From NCBI RefSeq assembly GCF_047675955.1, contig NC_132904.1, forward strand, positions 3,039,501 to 3,103,500: a DNA stretch of 64,000 bases, read 5' to 3'. Position numbers and translations under genes: made by a program. The notes beneath the pieces were generated by a model. The model did no database searches and was not told the DNA's origin. It saw only the letters and a list, made by a program, of their open reading frames with translations. The stretch comes from Chlorocebus sabaeus (Eukaryota > Chordata > Mammalia > Primates > Cercopithecidae). Below, in pieces: positions 43,505 through 55,090 of the stretch. The stretch's first letter is position 1. Every line of letters begins with the position of its first letter.

Positions 43505-43610
43505 TGATTCTCACTGAGGAAACCAACAGAGACCCAAGGCTCAGAGCAGCCAGCAACATCCCCAAGGTTGCCGAGTTAAAGAATGGCAGGGCTGGACTTT
43601 CCACGCTCAG
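43505..43610 (-). repeat. MIR SINE fragment (antisense)
   Basis: The sequence ctgaggaaaccaacagagac, then aaggttgccgagttaaagaa and tggcagggctggac, is the complement of the MIR core. Confidence 0.75.
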
Positions 43611-44001
43611 TGAGGACAAAGCCACGTTGCCTCTGGAAAGAAACTGCCTGGTCTGGGCAGTCCAATATCCCAAACGGGTTGCCTATTGTTGACAAAGACT
43701 CTTCAGGACCCAGGACCATTGCTGGGCTGGTTTGAAACATCACAAGGAGAGTCTCCAAGGGTGGGACTGAGCACCCAGATGATAGAGCAGCCATCTCCCT
43801 GGGAGGCACGGCACTCCCACAGTCTCTGGAGTGGGAGACCCTGCTCAGGGCCCCAGGAGGTGAGTCTCCACACAGCTGTGTGCTGTCCCTGAACTTAGAT
43901 CCTCCTTCTAGCTGTCAACACTTCTTGTAAATCAGTGCAACGGTATAAACCCCTGAGTCCTTTCCAGTCCCCGATTCCAAATTCCAACAGGACCTGCAAC
44001 A

Positions 44002-44049
44002 GGCTGGCAACTACGGGGATGGGAGCCTCACAGGGCAGCACAGCCCTCT
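44002..44049 (+). repeat. Dispersed 48-bp duplication, copy 1
   Basis: Begins ggctggcaactacggggat and matches 44834-44881 in the same direction with one mismatch in 48 bases. Confidence 0.95.
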
Positions 44050-44833
44050 GGGGAACTGAGGCCCAGCGGTGTTGACTCAAGATGATAGCCAAGTTGGGGA
44101 AGAGGTCAGAGCCCCCGGCACAGAGTCCAGGCCATTTTCCACTGCTGCACTTGGCACCCAGCTCAGACCCTGCCAGGAGCCCGGAAGTAAGCACCAGCCA
44201 CAGCTGCTCTCCAGTGGCTTCTACCCCTCCACACGGCCCCTTCTTTATAAATGACAGCTATAGCCACACCCTGTGTAGGCAGGTGACAACTGAAATGGCC
44301 TAATTTTACCTGATTACATAGAAATTCAGTGTTCCAGGGAAGCAACAATGTGTTCCTGTGATTATCCCTCTGTTCCACCATGATGAGATGACTGTGCACT
44401 TGGACATCTCGTCTCGATTTTCTAATGTGTAACTTGCTGAAAAAGTCACACACTTTCTCTCATAATATCCTAAAACAGATGAATAATATAGCCAAGGACT
44501 GAGTTAGATTCGTGAATTTGACTAATTTGAAATAACCTGGCATTTTGACTGCATAATATGGTCTCAGCCCAGTGATAAAAAAATGGACTTCAAGAGATTC
44601 TTCCCCAAGTGTTTCATTTTAATTTCATGTTGATCAAGTTAGTAATTCCGATCAAAGTGGGAAGAAGCAAAAAAAAATACATTTCCTCAGTTCATGGTCA
44701 ATAATTTTGTCCCCATGTGGACATTAGTGCTCTCTGGCTTCTCACCAGGGGGCTGGAAGGCTTCCATCTGATAATGGACGGTAATGGATGGATGGCAGAT
44801 TTGCACAGCGTGTGGTCCCCAGGGAAGATGGTG

Positions 44834-44881
44834 GGCTGGCAACTAAGGGGATGGGAGCCTCACAGGGCAGCACAGCCCTCT
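44834..44881 (+). repeat. Dispersed 48-bp duplication, copy 2
   Basis: Begins ggctggcaactaaggggat; the single difference from copy 1 is a for c. It is separated from copy 1 by 784 bases of unrelated sequence. Confidence 0.95.
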
Positions 44882-46029
44882 CAGCTCCAGGAGCATTTCC
44901 GCCTGAAAATAGGCAGCGACCGTGGTTTATAAACTCCCAGAAGGCAGCGTTTCAGCCATCTCCTCTGTTATTGTGTGAGGAACCACGCAGAGATCTGTAA
45001 TGACAAGAGAATGAGAAGTGAGTCGATGGGTCAGGGCTCCTCCTGGGTGTAGAGGACAAGTGTGGGGCCCTTCTTCCCATAAAAGTGGGGAGGTGCCTGC
45101 ATCGGCCTGAATTTATCATTCTGTTCATTTCCCCGAAGCATTCATTAACATTAAACCCTGAGATTGACAGTTTATAATCACTCTAAATAATTCAGATATA
45201 ATAAATTATAAGATGTGACTATGACCTTAGGTAAATATTAAAACAAACAATAATAACAACCACCACCATCCAAGCACTGTGCTGTTGCTAGTGAGCCTAG
45301 GAAAGTGTTTGTCTTTCTCAGGAGAGTCCATTTATCTGAGGGGTAGAATTCAAATGAACTTCAAAAGCATCCAGAGTGTGTGTAAAAGCATGACTGAAAA
45401 CCAACAGCTATAATCCCTACAACGGTGTTAACATTTATGTTGTCTGGCGACCCTGGGAGCCCTGCGAGCCCTGCTTCTTTAGGGCCATGAGGCCATGCTG
45501 ACAGCAAGGAAGGCAAACTCAGGAAGCCGGTCCCCGCAAAGTGGAGCCTCCACCCACAGCACTCCTCAACAGCGGGCTTGGAGGATCTACCTGCCCCTCT
45601 GGTGAGTCAGCATGCAGCTCAGTCTCTTTCAAGGCCAAGCCCTGCACATTCTAGCCTCACTGGGATTAAATCTTTATTCACATTTTCATTTTTTATATTA
45701 TCTATTTTCCACTCCTCTCTCCTCTAAAACTTAAAATCCTATCTCAACGGAAATTAGTGCTTTTTTGGTACAAAACATTTACCTGCCTTCCTGGCAGGAA
45801 GTTGAACAAGAGGAAGAGGGAAGAGTTGGCTTAAGACTGAACCCCTGCAGGGGCCACTAGGCAGCTGCTACCCATCTGCACCACTGCAGGGTACAACAGT
45901 GGCTACATCTGCAGCCTGGACCCAGGCCCTCATGCGCAGGCATCACGCTGGGGAGGAGGCTGCCTCTGGGTTTCCGGCGCTGCTGGGCAAGGTCAGACCT
46001 CGAGGCATGTCCTTCTTATCATTGTATTA

Positions 46030-46620
46030 TACACCCTTTCACTCTTTTTTCTTTTATTTTTGAAAATACAATATGTTGTTATTAACTAGAGGCATCATGC
46101 TGTACAATGCATCTGTTGAATTTATTCCTCCTGTTCAACTGAAATTTTGTATCTTTTCACCAACATTTACCCAATCTCTTACACCACACCCCATACCTCA
46201 GCCTCTGGTAACCACTATTCTTCTCTCTGCTTCGATGAGTTCAACTTTAAAAATTTTCCACAGATGAGTGAGGTTAGGTGGTATTTGTCTTTCTGTGCCT
46301 GGCTTATTTCACTTAATATCATGTCCTCCAGGTTCGTCTATGTTGTTGTGAATTACAGGAGTTTTTTCTTTTTAAAAGCTGAATAGTCTTCCATTGTGCA
46401 AATGTACCATATTTTCTTCATTTGTTCATGCCTTGATGGACACTTAGGTTGATTCCATATTTTGACGATCGTGGATAGTGCTGCAGTGAACACGGGAGTC
46501 TAGTGATGTCTTTGACATGCTAATTTCAAATCCTTTAGATGTATATCAAGAAGGGGAATTAATGGATCCAAGTGGGATTGAATACCAGACAGATGAATCA
46601 TCAATGCCAGTAGGATTTGC
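46030..46620 (-). mobile_element. L1 3' UTR/3' end fragment (old L1M type)
   Basis: Phrases such as cctctggtaaccactattct, ttctctctgcttcgatgagt, tctttctgtgcctggcttat, ttcacttaatatcatgtcct and gatggacacttaggttgatt are the complement of old L1 3' sequence in the expected order. Confidence 0.85.
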
Positions 46621-46769
46621 ATTTCTTTAGAGGCAAAATTGGAGAAGATTGTAGGTTAAACATTGGATCAACATTGGTTGTCAGCATGAGCATGAGAGTT
46701 GGGTGAGAGGCAGATGCAGCATGGGGAAGTGTTGATGAGAGAGAAGCAGGCCTGAGTGAGGGCTTCTAT

Positions 46770-47151
46770 TTGTCTGTTCTCACATTGCAGTAAAGAACTG
46801 CCTGAGACTGGGCCATTTATAAAGAAAAGAGGTTTAATTGACTCACAGTTCCAAAGGCTGTACAGGAAGCATGGCTGGGGAGGCCTCAGGAAACTTACAA
46901 TCATGGCGGAAGGTGAAGGGGAAGCAGGCAAGTCTTACAAGCCAGAGAAGGAGGAAGAGAGAGTGAAGGGGAGGAGCCACATGCCTTTAAACAGCCAGAT
47001 GTTGTGAGAACTCATCACTGTCACAAGAACAGCAAGGGGGAAATCCACCCCCATGATCTAGTCACCTCCCACCAGGCCCCTCCTCCAACACTGGGGATTA
47101 TAATTCAACATGAGATTTGGACGGGGACACAAATCCAACCATATCATCAGG
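46770..47151 (-). mobile_element. MaLR LTR (MST/THE1-like), antisense
   Basis: The phrases gaactgcctgagactgggcc, atttataaagaaaagaggtt, ggctggggaggcctcaggaa and acttacaatcatggcggaag are characteristic of MST/THE1 LTRs on the complementary strand. Mostly full length. Confidence 0.88.
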
Positions 47152-47655
47152 GGAGAGTTGGCAACTGTGCTGAAAGCTTCTGAGAGCCCCATAAGCTGAG
47201 AACAAGAAAGTGATCACCAGCTGTGGCGATGTGGGTGTAAGTCCTGATTGTGATAAGAGGCATCTCAGAAGAACTACAGAAAAAAAAGGGAACATCAGAT
47301 TATCCATGTGATGGGAATTGAAGATGTAGACAGTTCTGGAATTATGGCTGAGAATGTGACAAAATAGATAGGACGTTAAAAAGAGAGGAAGGTGGAATTG
47401 AGGAGCGACCTGAAACAAATCTTGATAATTAAACAGACACCTTTGACAAATCACTCAGATTCTTTGGGCCTCGCTCTTTCCATCTGTAAAACAAGAGTAA
47501 TCATAACAGGTGATCTATTTTGTTATTGAGAGTTAGATGAAGTAGAGATAGAAATAATATCCTAATGTTGGTGGTAACACAATTTATCTATAGTAGTTAA
47601 CTGAGACAAGAGTAATGATGAGAATATGGCAATTATTGGAGTAGATGAATTAATA
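47152..47655. other. Unassigned AT-rich sequence
   Basis: No gene or named element recognised. Confidence 0.5.
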
Positions 47656-47734
47656 TTAGGTTGATGCAAAAGTAATTGTGGTTTTGCAATTAAAAGTCAT
47701 GGCAAAAACAGCAAGTACGTTTGCACAGACCTAA
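47656..47734. mobile_element. MADE1 (mariner-derived MITE), palindromic
   Basis: A 79-base near-palindrome starts ttaggttgatgcaaaagtaa and ends cctaa. It is flanked by TA on both sides (47654-47655 and 47735-47736), the mariner target. MADE1 copies are the known source of the primate miR-548 family. This copy has mismatches in the right arm (agcaagtacg) that weaken the hairpin, and expression is not shown. Confidence 0.93.
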
Positions 47735-47736
47735 TA

Positions 47737-48587
47737 CTTCATTTAGCAGTGTCGTCAAATTTTAATCTTACAACAAATTACATTTATATTTTTGTGATTA
47801 CTCTTTGTGTAACTGTTCAGTTGCTCTCCATCTTTATAATTACTAAAACCTCCTAATTCTCAGTGAGTCTTTCCTGGAACCCCTTAAATCAACGTCCATA
47901 ACCACACTCCCCTTCGTCCTTTCATCTCCGCCCCAACTTTTGGGGTTCACACCACAGCTGTGCTCGGCTTGTTTCCTTATATGTGTTTGCATGAAGATAC
48001 ATGCCTCCATGTGAATTCTACCTAATTAGAGCTATGAGATTTTCCTCAAATATGTAAATTCTGTAATTATTTCAGAATTGACATATGGTGCACTTTACTA
48101 TATGTTTACCATATTGTTGATATTCATGGGACTAAATATTTTCAGTAATCCCTTAGATGAAAAATTTCAAAATACATCTGACAAAGAAAAATTGCTCATA
48201 ACAAATATGAAGCTACAGGTATCTAATGAGTATGAAGTGCTTGTGATTGGAGTCTCCAGCCCCAGCAATCATGCAGGCAAGTCATCCATATTTCACTGAG
48301 GGCCTCTTCCTTCAGTTTGCTATTCCAGCTCAGAGGAAATCACTCACTGGGGTAACTGCCTCCATTCAAGTGGAGGCTAGAGTCTGGCAGACACTTTGTG
48401 TTGAGAGAGTGCATCTGCCTCAGGAGGCTCGTCAGGCTGGCCAAGCGGGATCCTTCGGAAGAGATGGTAGCTTCCAGAGGGGCTTCTGTGTGGGTCTTCT
48501 GATGTGCAGAAAGAGGTCTCTGTAGTCATTCTGCCGATTCCCATTCTGAAAAAAAACTCTCACTGTCAAGATTCATCTTCATAGTAC
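47737..48587. other. Unassigned sequence
   Basis: AT-rich, becoming mixed towards the VNTR. A 73-codon plus-strand frame at 48078-48299 has a hydrophobic start but no recognisable family and is probably chance. Confidence 0.4.
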
Positions 48588-50036
48588 CAGAAGAGGTGGA
48601 AATTGGTGGCTATGCTCACAGCTGTTGGTGGCACTGAAGAGGTGGAAATTGGTGGCTATGCTCACAGTTGTTGGTGGCACTGAAGAGGTGGAAATTGGTG
48701 GCTATGCTCACAGCTGTTGGTATCATTGAAGAGGCGGAAATTGGTGGCTATGCTCATAGCCATTGATATCATTGAAGAGGTGGGAATTGGTGGCTATGCT
48801 CACAGCCGTTAGTGTCACTGAAGAGGTGGAAATTGGTGGCTATCATTGAAGAGGTGGGAATTGGTGGCTATGCTCACAGCCGTTAGTGTCACTGAAGAGG
48901 TGGAAATTGGTGGCTATGCTCACAGCCATTGGTATCATTGAAGAGGTGGAAATTGGTGGCTATGCTCACAGCCGTTGGTGTCACTGAAGAGGTGGGAATT
49001 GGTGACTATGCTCACGGCCATTGGTATCATTGAAGAGGTGGGAATTGGTGGCTATGCTCACAGCCGTTAGTGTCACTGAAGAGGTGGAAATTGGTGGCTA
49101 TGCTCACAGCCATTGGTATCATTGAAGAGGTGGAAATTGGTGGCTATGCTCACAGCCGTTGGTGTCACTGAAGAGGTGGGAATTGGTGACTATGCTCACG
49201 GCCATTGGTATCATTGAAGAGGTGGAAATTGGTGGCTATGCTCACAGCCGTTGGTGTCACTGAAGAGGTAGGAATTGGTGACTATGCTCACGGCCATTGG
49301 TATCATTGAAGAGGTGGAAATTGGTGGCTGTGGTCACAGCCGTTGGTGGCATTGAAGAGGTGGGAATTGGTTGCTATGCTCACGGCTGTTGGTGGCATTG
49401 AAGAGGTGGAAATTGGTGGCTATGGTTGGCATTGAAGAGGTGGAAATTTGTGGCTATGCTCACGGCCATTGGTGGCACTGAAGAGGTGGAAATTGGTGGC
49501 TATGCTCACGGCCGTTGGTATCATTGAAGAGGTGGAAATTGGTGGCTATGGTCACAGCCGTTGGTGGCATTGAAGAGGTGGGAATTGGTTGCTATGCTCA
49601 CGGTTGTTGGTGGCATTGAAGAGGTGGAAATTGGTGGCTATGCTCACGGCCGTTGGTATCATTGAAGAGGTGGAAATTGGTGGCTATGGTCACAGCCATT
49701 GGTGGCATTGAAGAGGTGGGAATTGGTTGCTATGCTCATGGTCATTGGTGGCATTGAAGAGGTGGGAATTGGTTGCTACGCTCACGGCTGTTGGTGGCAT
49801 TGAAGAGGTGGGAATTGGTTGCTACGCTCACGGCTGTTGGTGGCATTGAAGAGGTGGGAATTGGTTGCTACGCTCACGGCTGTTGGTGGCATTGAAGAGG
49901 TGGGAATTGGTTGCTACGCTCACGGCTGTTGGTGGCATTGAAGAGGTGGAAATTGGTGGCTATGCTCCCAGCCATTGGTGGCATTCAAGAGGTGGAAATT
50001 TGTGGCTATGCTCATGACCGTTGGTGTCACTGAAGC
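48588..50036. repeat. 46-bp VNTR, about 32 copies
   Basis: Head-to-tail units of 46 bases contain gaagaggtggaaattggtgg, ctatgctcacagcc and a variable end. The ends alternate mainly between ttggtatcatt and ttggtgtcac in the middle, giving a dimer pattern, and become ttggtggcatt on the right. Two units are shortened by internal deletion (near 48826-48845 and 49423-49434). Blocks of three units are repeated (48900-49020, 49090-49210), showing higher-order duplication. Confidence 0.95.
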
Positions 50037-53000
50037 ATGGAGCCAGCACAGGTGGCTTTTGGCACTGGCTGGTGCACTCTACATGGACCTGGGGGCAGCA
50101 TGGGTGCGGGCCACAAGTGTGCAGATGCTGTGATTAAAACATTACAGAAAGATGGTGGGGGTAGAGGACTTATTGAGAAATGTCTGCTCCCAGCTCAGCT
50201 TCCCTCAGAGCTGCCTGGAGTTGGTGCTGCTGGGGGCAGCTGGCTCAGTGGGGAAAGGGCTCTGACAAACCCTGAGCCTCTGTGGGGCTCCTCGCTGGCT
50301 CCACAGCTGCTTCTGGGCCCCCTCCTATTCCCTGTCATGAGAAGTTGGCCACCTCACGGGGATATCTTCCTGTCTATCCGCTCACAAGGCACCACTGGCA
50401 GCCACTAGGCACACAGTGACTATATCTAGAATGAATGAGCACAACCTCCACCCATGGCTTGATACAGGATGTTCCCCCACCCCAGAAGGCCCACTCGGGC
50501 CCCTCCCAGTCAACACTACCCAAAGGCTAACCCTACTTCTATGGCCAGCAAGGCAGTATCTGCCTGGGTTTGAACAGTGTATGAGGAGTCACACCCAGTA
50601 TACCCTGGGATGTGAGCTGGGCCTCCAGGAAGCAGACACCCAGACAGATAGGACTGCGAATGTTTATTAAGGAAACACTATGGAAATGAGAGGGAGAGGA
50701 GGCAGCACCAGGCACGGAGCATAAAACATGTTGGATACTCTTCCAAGATATCACGGCTCAGGAGAGTCTTCCAATTGTCCTGTAGGTAACAGGATTTGGT
50801 TTATTCCATGTGATCTTCTTTTGCCCAATACACATTTTGTCTTCTATAAAATATCTGTGCCCCTGCTGAATGGATCAGTGGGTGGCTGCATCTGTGTCTG
50901 TATGTCGTGCAGAATATTATCTACAGATCACAGACATAGATCTCAGAGGGGAACTGCGTATGCATTCCTACCATGTCCTCATCTCGTAAGGATCTGAGTT
51001 TTCATCTTGGAGACAGGCGCTTTCCCTTATCTTTTGTAACAGAGATTGGAAATCCCGGGCCTGAGCTGTTACACCCTAAGGTTTATTTAATGAACTTTGG
51101 TGAATATCTTTTGCTGATCTTCTGAGTGGGAATATTTTCATTTAACCAGTGAGAGGGGTGAGGGTCTAACACCCACCAGCTATTTTGCAAGATTCTTTAT
51201 AGGCTTGATCTCTTAGTCCTCACAATGACCTCATAACCACATCATTCCTGGCTCATTTATAAGGAAGCTGGGGCTCTGAGCCCCACTGAGAGTTGGTGTC
51301 TAGGCTCAGGCAGCAGGGACACAGGGAAAGGGAGGAGTTTGCACACCAAGCTTGGGAGATGCAAAGCTGGGAGTTGCGGGTGGGAAGGAGAGAGTGCTGA
51401 GGATGAGATGATGCCAGAGCAGCTCAGGATGGGCCTTGATTTCCCCACTAGAGGTGGTCTCATTCTGAAGGCCAAGGCCACAGCTCCACCGAACCCAACC
51501 CATCCTCATTGTTAGTCTCCTTGGGCCCTAAAAACTCAGGGAGACAGGGCTCCCTGACAACCAAGTGAAATTTCCCAGACCTCGAGGCATTTACTCACCC
51601 TGATCCAAAGCCTTTACACATCCGGGGCACAGCTATCATGTTGCTTTTAACTCCCAGGTTATACCAAATTTTCAGTGCAGTATGACATAAAAAATAAGGT
51701 TGTCCACGGAAAAATGAGGGAGGAATTCTAAACAACAGAAGTTTTAAAAATGTGTTTGATTTCAAGTGTACAAGTCCCATCACGTGTCATCAGAGGACGC
51801 AGCAGCTGTCGAGACTACAGAGGCCACATGAGGACCAGCTTCCCTGAGCATCACTGAAGGTCTTCACTGGGAATTGTCCTTGTAGGTAATGAATGGCATT
51901 CACTCTTCACTACCTCACAGCCAGGGCACATTTTCTGTTGCAAATATGGAAACTCTGAAACCCAGAATATGAGATCAAGGGCACCACTGGGTGGGGGTGG
52001 GGTGATTTTGCACAACACAGTTACCAACAGAGCTGGGACTATGATGAATTATGGAATTGACTTTGTCAAAGAGTTTTCAAAATTGCACATACTTATGTTG
52101 GATTAATGAGTTTTCAGTCTTTTCACTTCGGAGATTACAGCAGATATTCTAAAGGTTAATCACCTACCTTATGGCAGAAGAGAAATAAAGTCACGCAAAA
52201 AAGAACACCTTACGTATTTTGGAAAGGGGACCCCAGCATATTTGGAGTAAAATGGGTCAGTCAGGGTCCCCTGGGCCATGAGACCCACAGCAGTGGAGCT
52301 CAGTGGCATCTCCTCATGTTATTTCTGCAAACAGAACAGTGAACACCCTTCAGCCCTTGGCCCCTGAGCATTTATGGCTTCTGCAGGTGCCACCGAAGAT
52401 GACCAGCTGGGAACGGAGAAGTCTCGAAGCTCATGGGGAATATTTTGCTTTTGAAAAACTCCACCCAGAAAAGGCACCCCAGAACCCACAGAGCAGAGGC
52501 CCGGCCAGGAGAGGGCGCTGTGGGAAAAGACGAAAGTGTCCTGAAATAGGCAGAGTGAAAATGACTCCAGCATTTACCTTTTATCCATTTCTGATAAACA
52601 GTACAAAGGCAAAAAAAGGATTTTCGCCCAAAAGCTCTGTTGACATTCTATGAGACAAACACCAACCTATTTAATTTTCATAATGTAAATGGTAGATATT
52701 TTCATAATTCTTATGCTAATATATCACTTCCCTGATTTTTTTTTTTGGTAAAACCCAATATTCCTAATGAAGTCCAGAACCATGAATTGTTCTAAATAAT
52801 TTCTTCTTATTTATGATTACAAGTATACCTCTACAGGAAGTCAGTATACTCACACCAAGGCTAGTTTTCCAGAAGAAAATGCCAAGTGAACAAATTCCCA
52901 GGGAAACAATAACAAGCATCCAGGGAATTCCAGGAAAGTCAGGCCGGGATGAAAACGGTCCGGCAGAACACTGAGGACCTGGAATAATAAGAGCTGAAAT

Positions 53001-53210
53001 AATGAGAAGGCTCAATGATATTGACAATATTTCAGTCACAAAGACTCACCCTTAGAAACCCTCAACCTCCTCCAAGAAGTAACCACACCCCTCAGATATC
53101 ACCAGCAAATTCCACTGCTTCAAGAAGGATTGGAAGTTGACAGTCTCATGTTTCCTGCATGGCTGGTAGTGTTTTTAAGCATTGCAAATGTGGGGTGTCT
53201 TTTTTCTTTG
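50037..53210. other. Unique-looking intergenic sequence
   Basis: A 3.2 kb stretch with no firm gene. MIR-like traces may lie near 51180-51310. Frames of about 120 codons at 50037-50408 and 52303-52653 (plus) are unrecognised. A small membrane-like minus-strand frame is listed separately at 52764-53039. Confidence 0.45.
52764..53039 (-). CDS. Small hypothetical membrane-like ORF (doubtful)
   Basis: A 91-codon minus-strand frame starts with a hydrophobic stretch (about residues 4-20) and has a second hydrophobic helix near residues 38-60, followed by a Lys-containing tail. The pattern looks like a signal sequence plus a membrane anchor. No family is recognised, base composition is AT-rich, and no splice sites or promoter are clear. 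It could be a chance frame or a pseudogene exon. Confidence 0.15.
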   Translation of the reverse strand: MTEILSISLSLLIISALIIPGPQCSAGPFSSRPDFPGIPWMLVIVSLGICSLGIFFWKTSLGVSILTSCRGILVIINKKKLFRTIHGSGLH

Positions 53211-53218
53211 GTCTAAAG

Positions 53219-53438
53219 CAGGGAGGTCCAATCTTTTGGCTTCCCTGGGCTATATTCAAAGAAGGAGAGTTGTCTTGAGCTGCACATAAAATACACTAAC
53301 ACTAGAACTAGCTGATGAGCTAAAAAAATTACAAAAAATCTCATAATGTTTTGAGAAAGTTTACAAATTTGTATTGGGCCATGTTCAAAGCTGTCCTGTG
53401 CTGCATGTGGCCTGTCACCTGTGGGTTGGACAAGCTAG
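53219..53438 (+). mobile_element. hAT-like non-autonomous DNA transposon
   Basis: A 220-base element starts cagggaggtccaatcttttg and ends ttggacaagctag, which are imperfect inverted termini sharing GTCCAA/TTGGAC. The 8-base flanks gtctaaag (53211-53218) and gtttaaag (53439-53446) match at seven positions, as expected for hAT target duplications. The interior (tcataatgttttgagaaagt) is a common mammalian repeat that I recognise but cannot name precisely. Confidence 0.75.
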
Positions 53439-53446
53439 GTTTAAAG

Positions 53447-54734
53447 TAATTATCATTTTTTAAAGTTACTTACTTTTTAAATTGACATAAACATTGGATA
53501 TATTTATCATGTATCACACGATAAAAGAATCCCTGTGAATCACACTTCTCTCTTGGATTATGAATGAATGAGTCTCTGCCATTTAAAGATCGCCGTAAGT
53601 CAAAAAACTGCAATAAAGAGACGATTTCATTCAGAAATAAGTTATCAAATTTTAGTGCTTAATAATAACCAAAGTGGAAATCATGAATATGGCATGAATA
53701 GTGTGGGAAATCTCTAAGATTCTTGATATTAATTCTATTAGACTCTTATGTGAATGAAGACGAAGACTTCCCGTGAGTAAGTTCAGATGGCTTCTGATAA
53801 CATTCCTACATAGATTCCTCAGGATTTAACTGTATGTTCTTGAAAACATCTTAATTTTAAGTGCTTCTTTCAAGATGGTGAATTAGATAGGCATTCAACA
53901 GGTTGGACTCAGCATATACTGAGTCCGAAATGGAAAAGACTGAGTTAGAGATCTGTGCAACAATGGAAATGATTTCAAAAAACATGGTGTTGAGAAGAAT
54001 CAGACACAAAGGAGTATCTATGGCATGGCACGCATCTATATACGTGAAATTCCAGAAGAAACAAAATCAGCCTATGATGAGAAAGGGATTGGCTGGGAAG
54101 AGGGAGAGTTCACTTTCTGGGGCAATGTAATACTGTAGATCATGAAAGGGGCTTTGGATATGCAGTGTGTGTGCTTTCCAAAGTGAGCAATGTTACACCT
54201 AAGATTTGTAGAGTTTGTTCAGTGTAATTCTTGTTTAGAAGAAAATTTTATAAAGAAACATTGAATTCTAGTTAATGTTAGTTTTGCTAAACTATTCATC
54301 GGAAGTATGTTGATGTCTCCAACACAGTTGGAAATACATCTAAAATAAGATGGACTGATGGACGGATAGAGGGATGGAAAGATGGGCAGATACATGTTAA
54401 GTCATGTTCATTAAAATGTTAACACATCAATGCTGTATTTACAAACATTTTTATAGCAAAATGTTGATGGTAATTGCCAAAACCACTTGTGTCGTGTAAT
54501 TTTTTCCCCTTTAAACAAGAGTTCCAAAATAATTATTATTCACGTTCTACATGTTTGAACAATTTTATACATAATATCAACTGGATGTTTTTTGTATCAC
54601 TTGATCCCGGCGTTGTAAAATGCAAGGACACAGGAAAAGCTTGCAGAGGTGCTGCTTTATGGGTTTTTGTTTTCAGGACAAAGACCAAATGGGAAAAATA
54701 AGCCTTCTATTTCTTTCCAAGGGAGAGGACAGAC
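53447..54734. other. Unassigned AT-rich sequence
   Basis: No gene recognised. The 53903-54130 plus-strand frame is unremarkable. Confidence 0.45.
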
Positions 54735-55090
54735 GCACTGTCATATGACCATACAAAGGAATTTTACTCAGCAATATAACAAAGACAAACTATTAATATT
54801 TAAAACAATATGAATCAGTGTGAACATGATTCTGCTGATTTTACAGAATTCAGAACAAGAATATGTCTCCTGTATGACTCCATTACATGCAATGGCAGTG
54901 CAGGGGGAGGATAGTAAGATGGAGGGAGAAGGACAGACGGATTCAAGAGGAGGAGGAGAAAACTTTGAAGAGGGAGGAATGTGCTTATTGTCTTGAATCT
55001 GGAATGTGGTGATGCTTTCATTGCTGTGTCCATATGTAAAAGCCAGCAAATTGTATTCTTTATAAAGGGGCGGTTAATATACAGAACTTT
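54735..55090 (+). mobile_element. Old L1 3' end fragment (tentative)
   Basis: The order aaaggaattttactcagcaa, gactccattacatgcaatgg, gaatctggaatgtggtgatg resembles L1M 3' UTR at low identity. Confidence 0.5.

Larger units (their letters stand above)
43611..46029. other. Unique-looking intergenic sequence
   Basis: A 2.4 kb stretch with no gene recognised. A 48-base sequence occurs twice in it, at 44002-44049 and 44834-44881. Confidence 0.5.

Noticed and set aside
48078..48299. 73-codon frame with hydrophobic N terminus
   Set aside because: No family, AT-rich composition favours chance hydrophobic residues, no splice sites or conservation evidence.
48588..50036. Considered as a CRISPR-like array because of regular repeats
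   Set aside because: Units are contiguous with no unique spacers, and the context is a primate genome. It is a VNTR.
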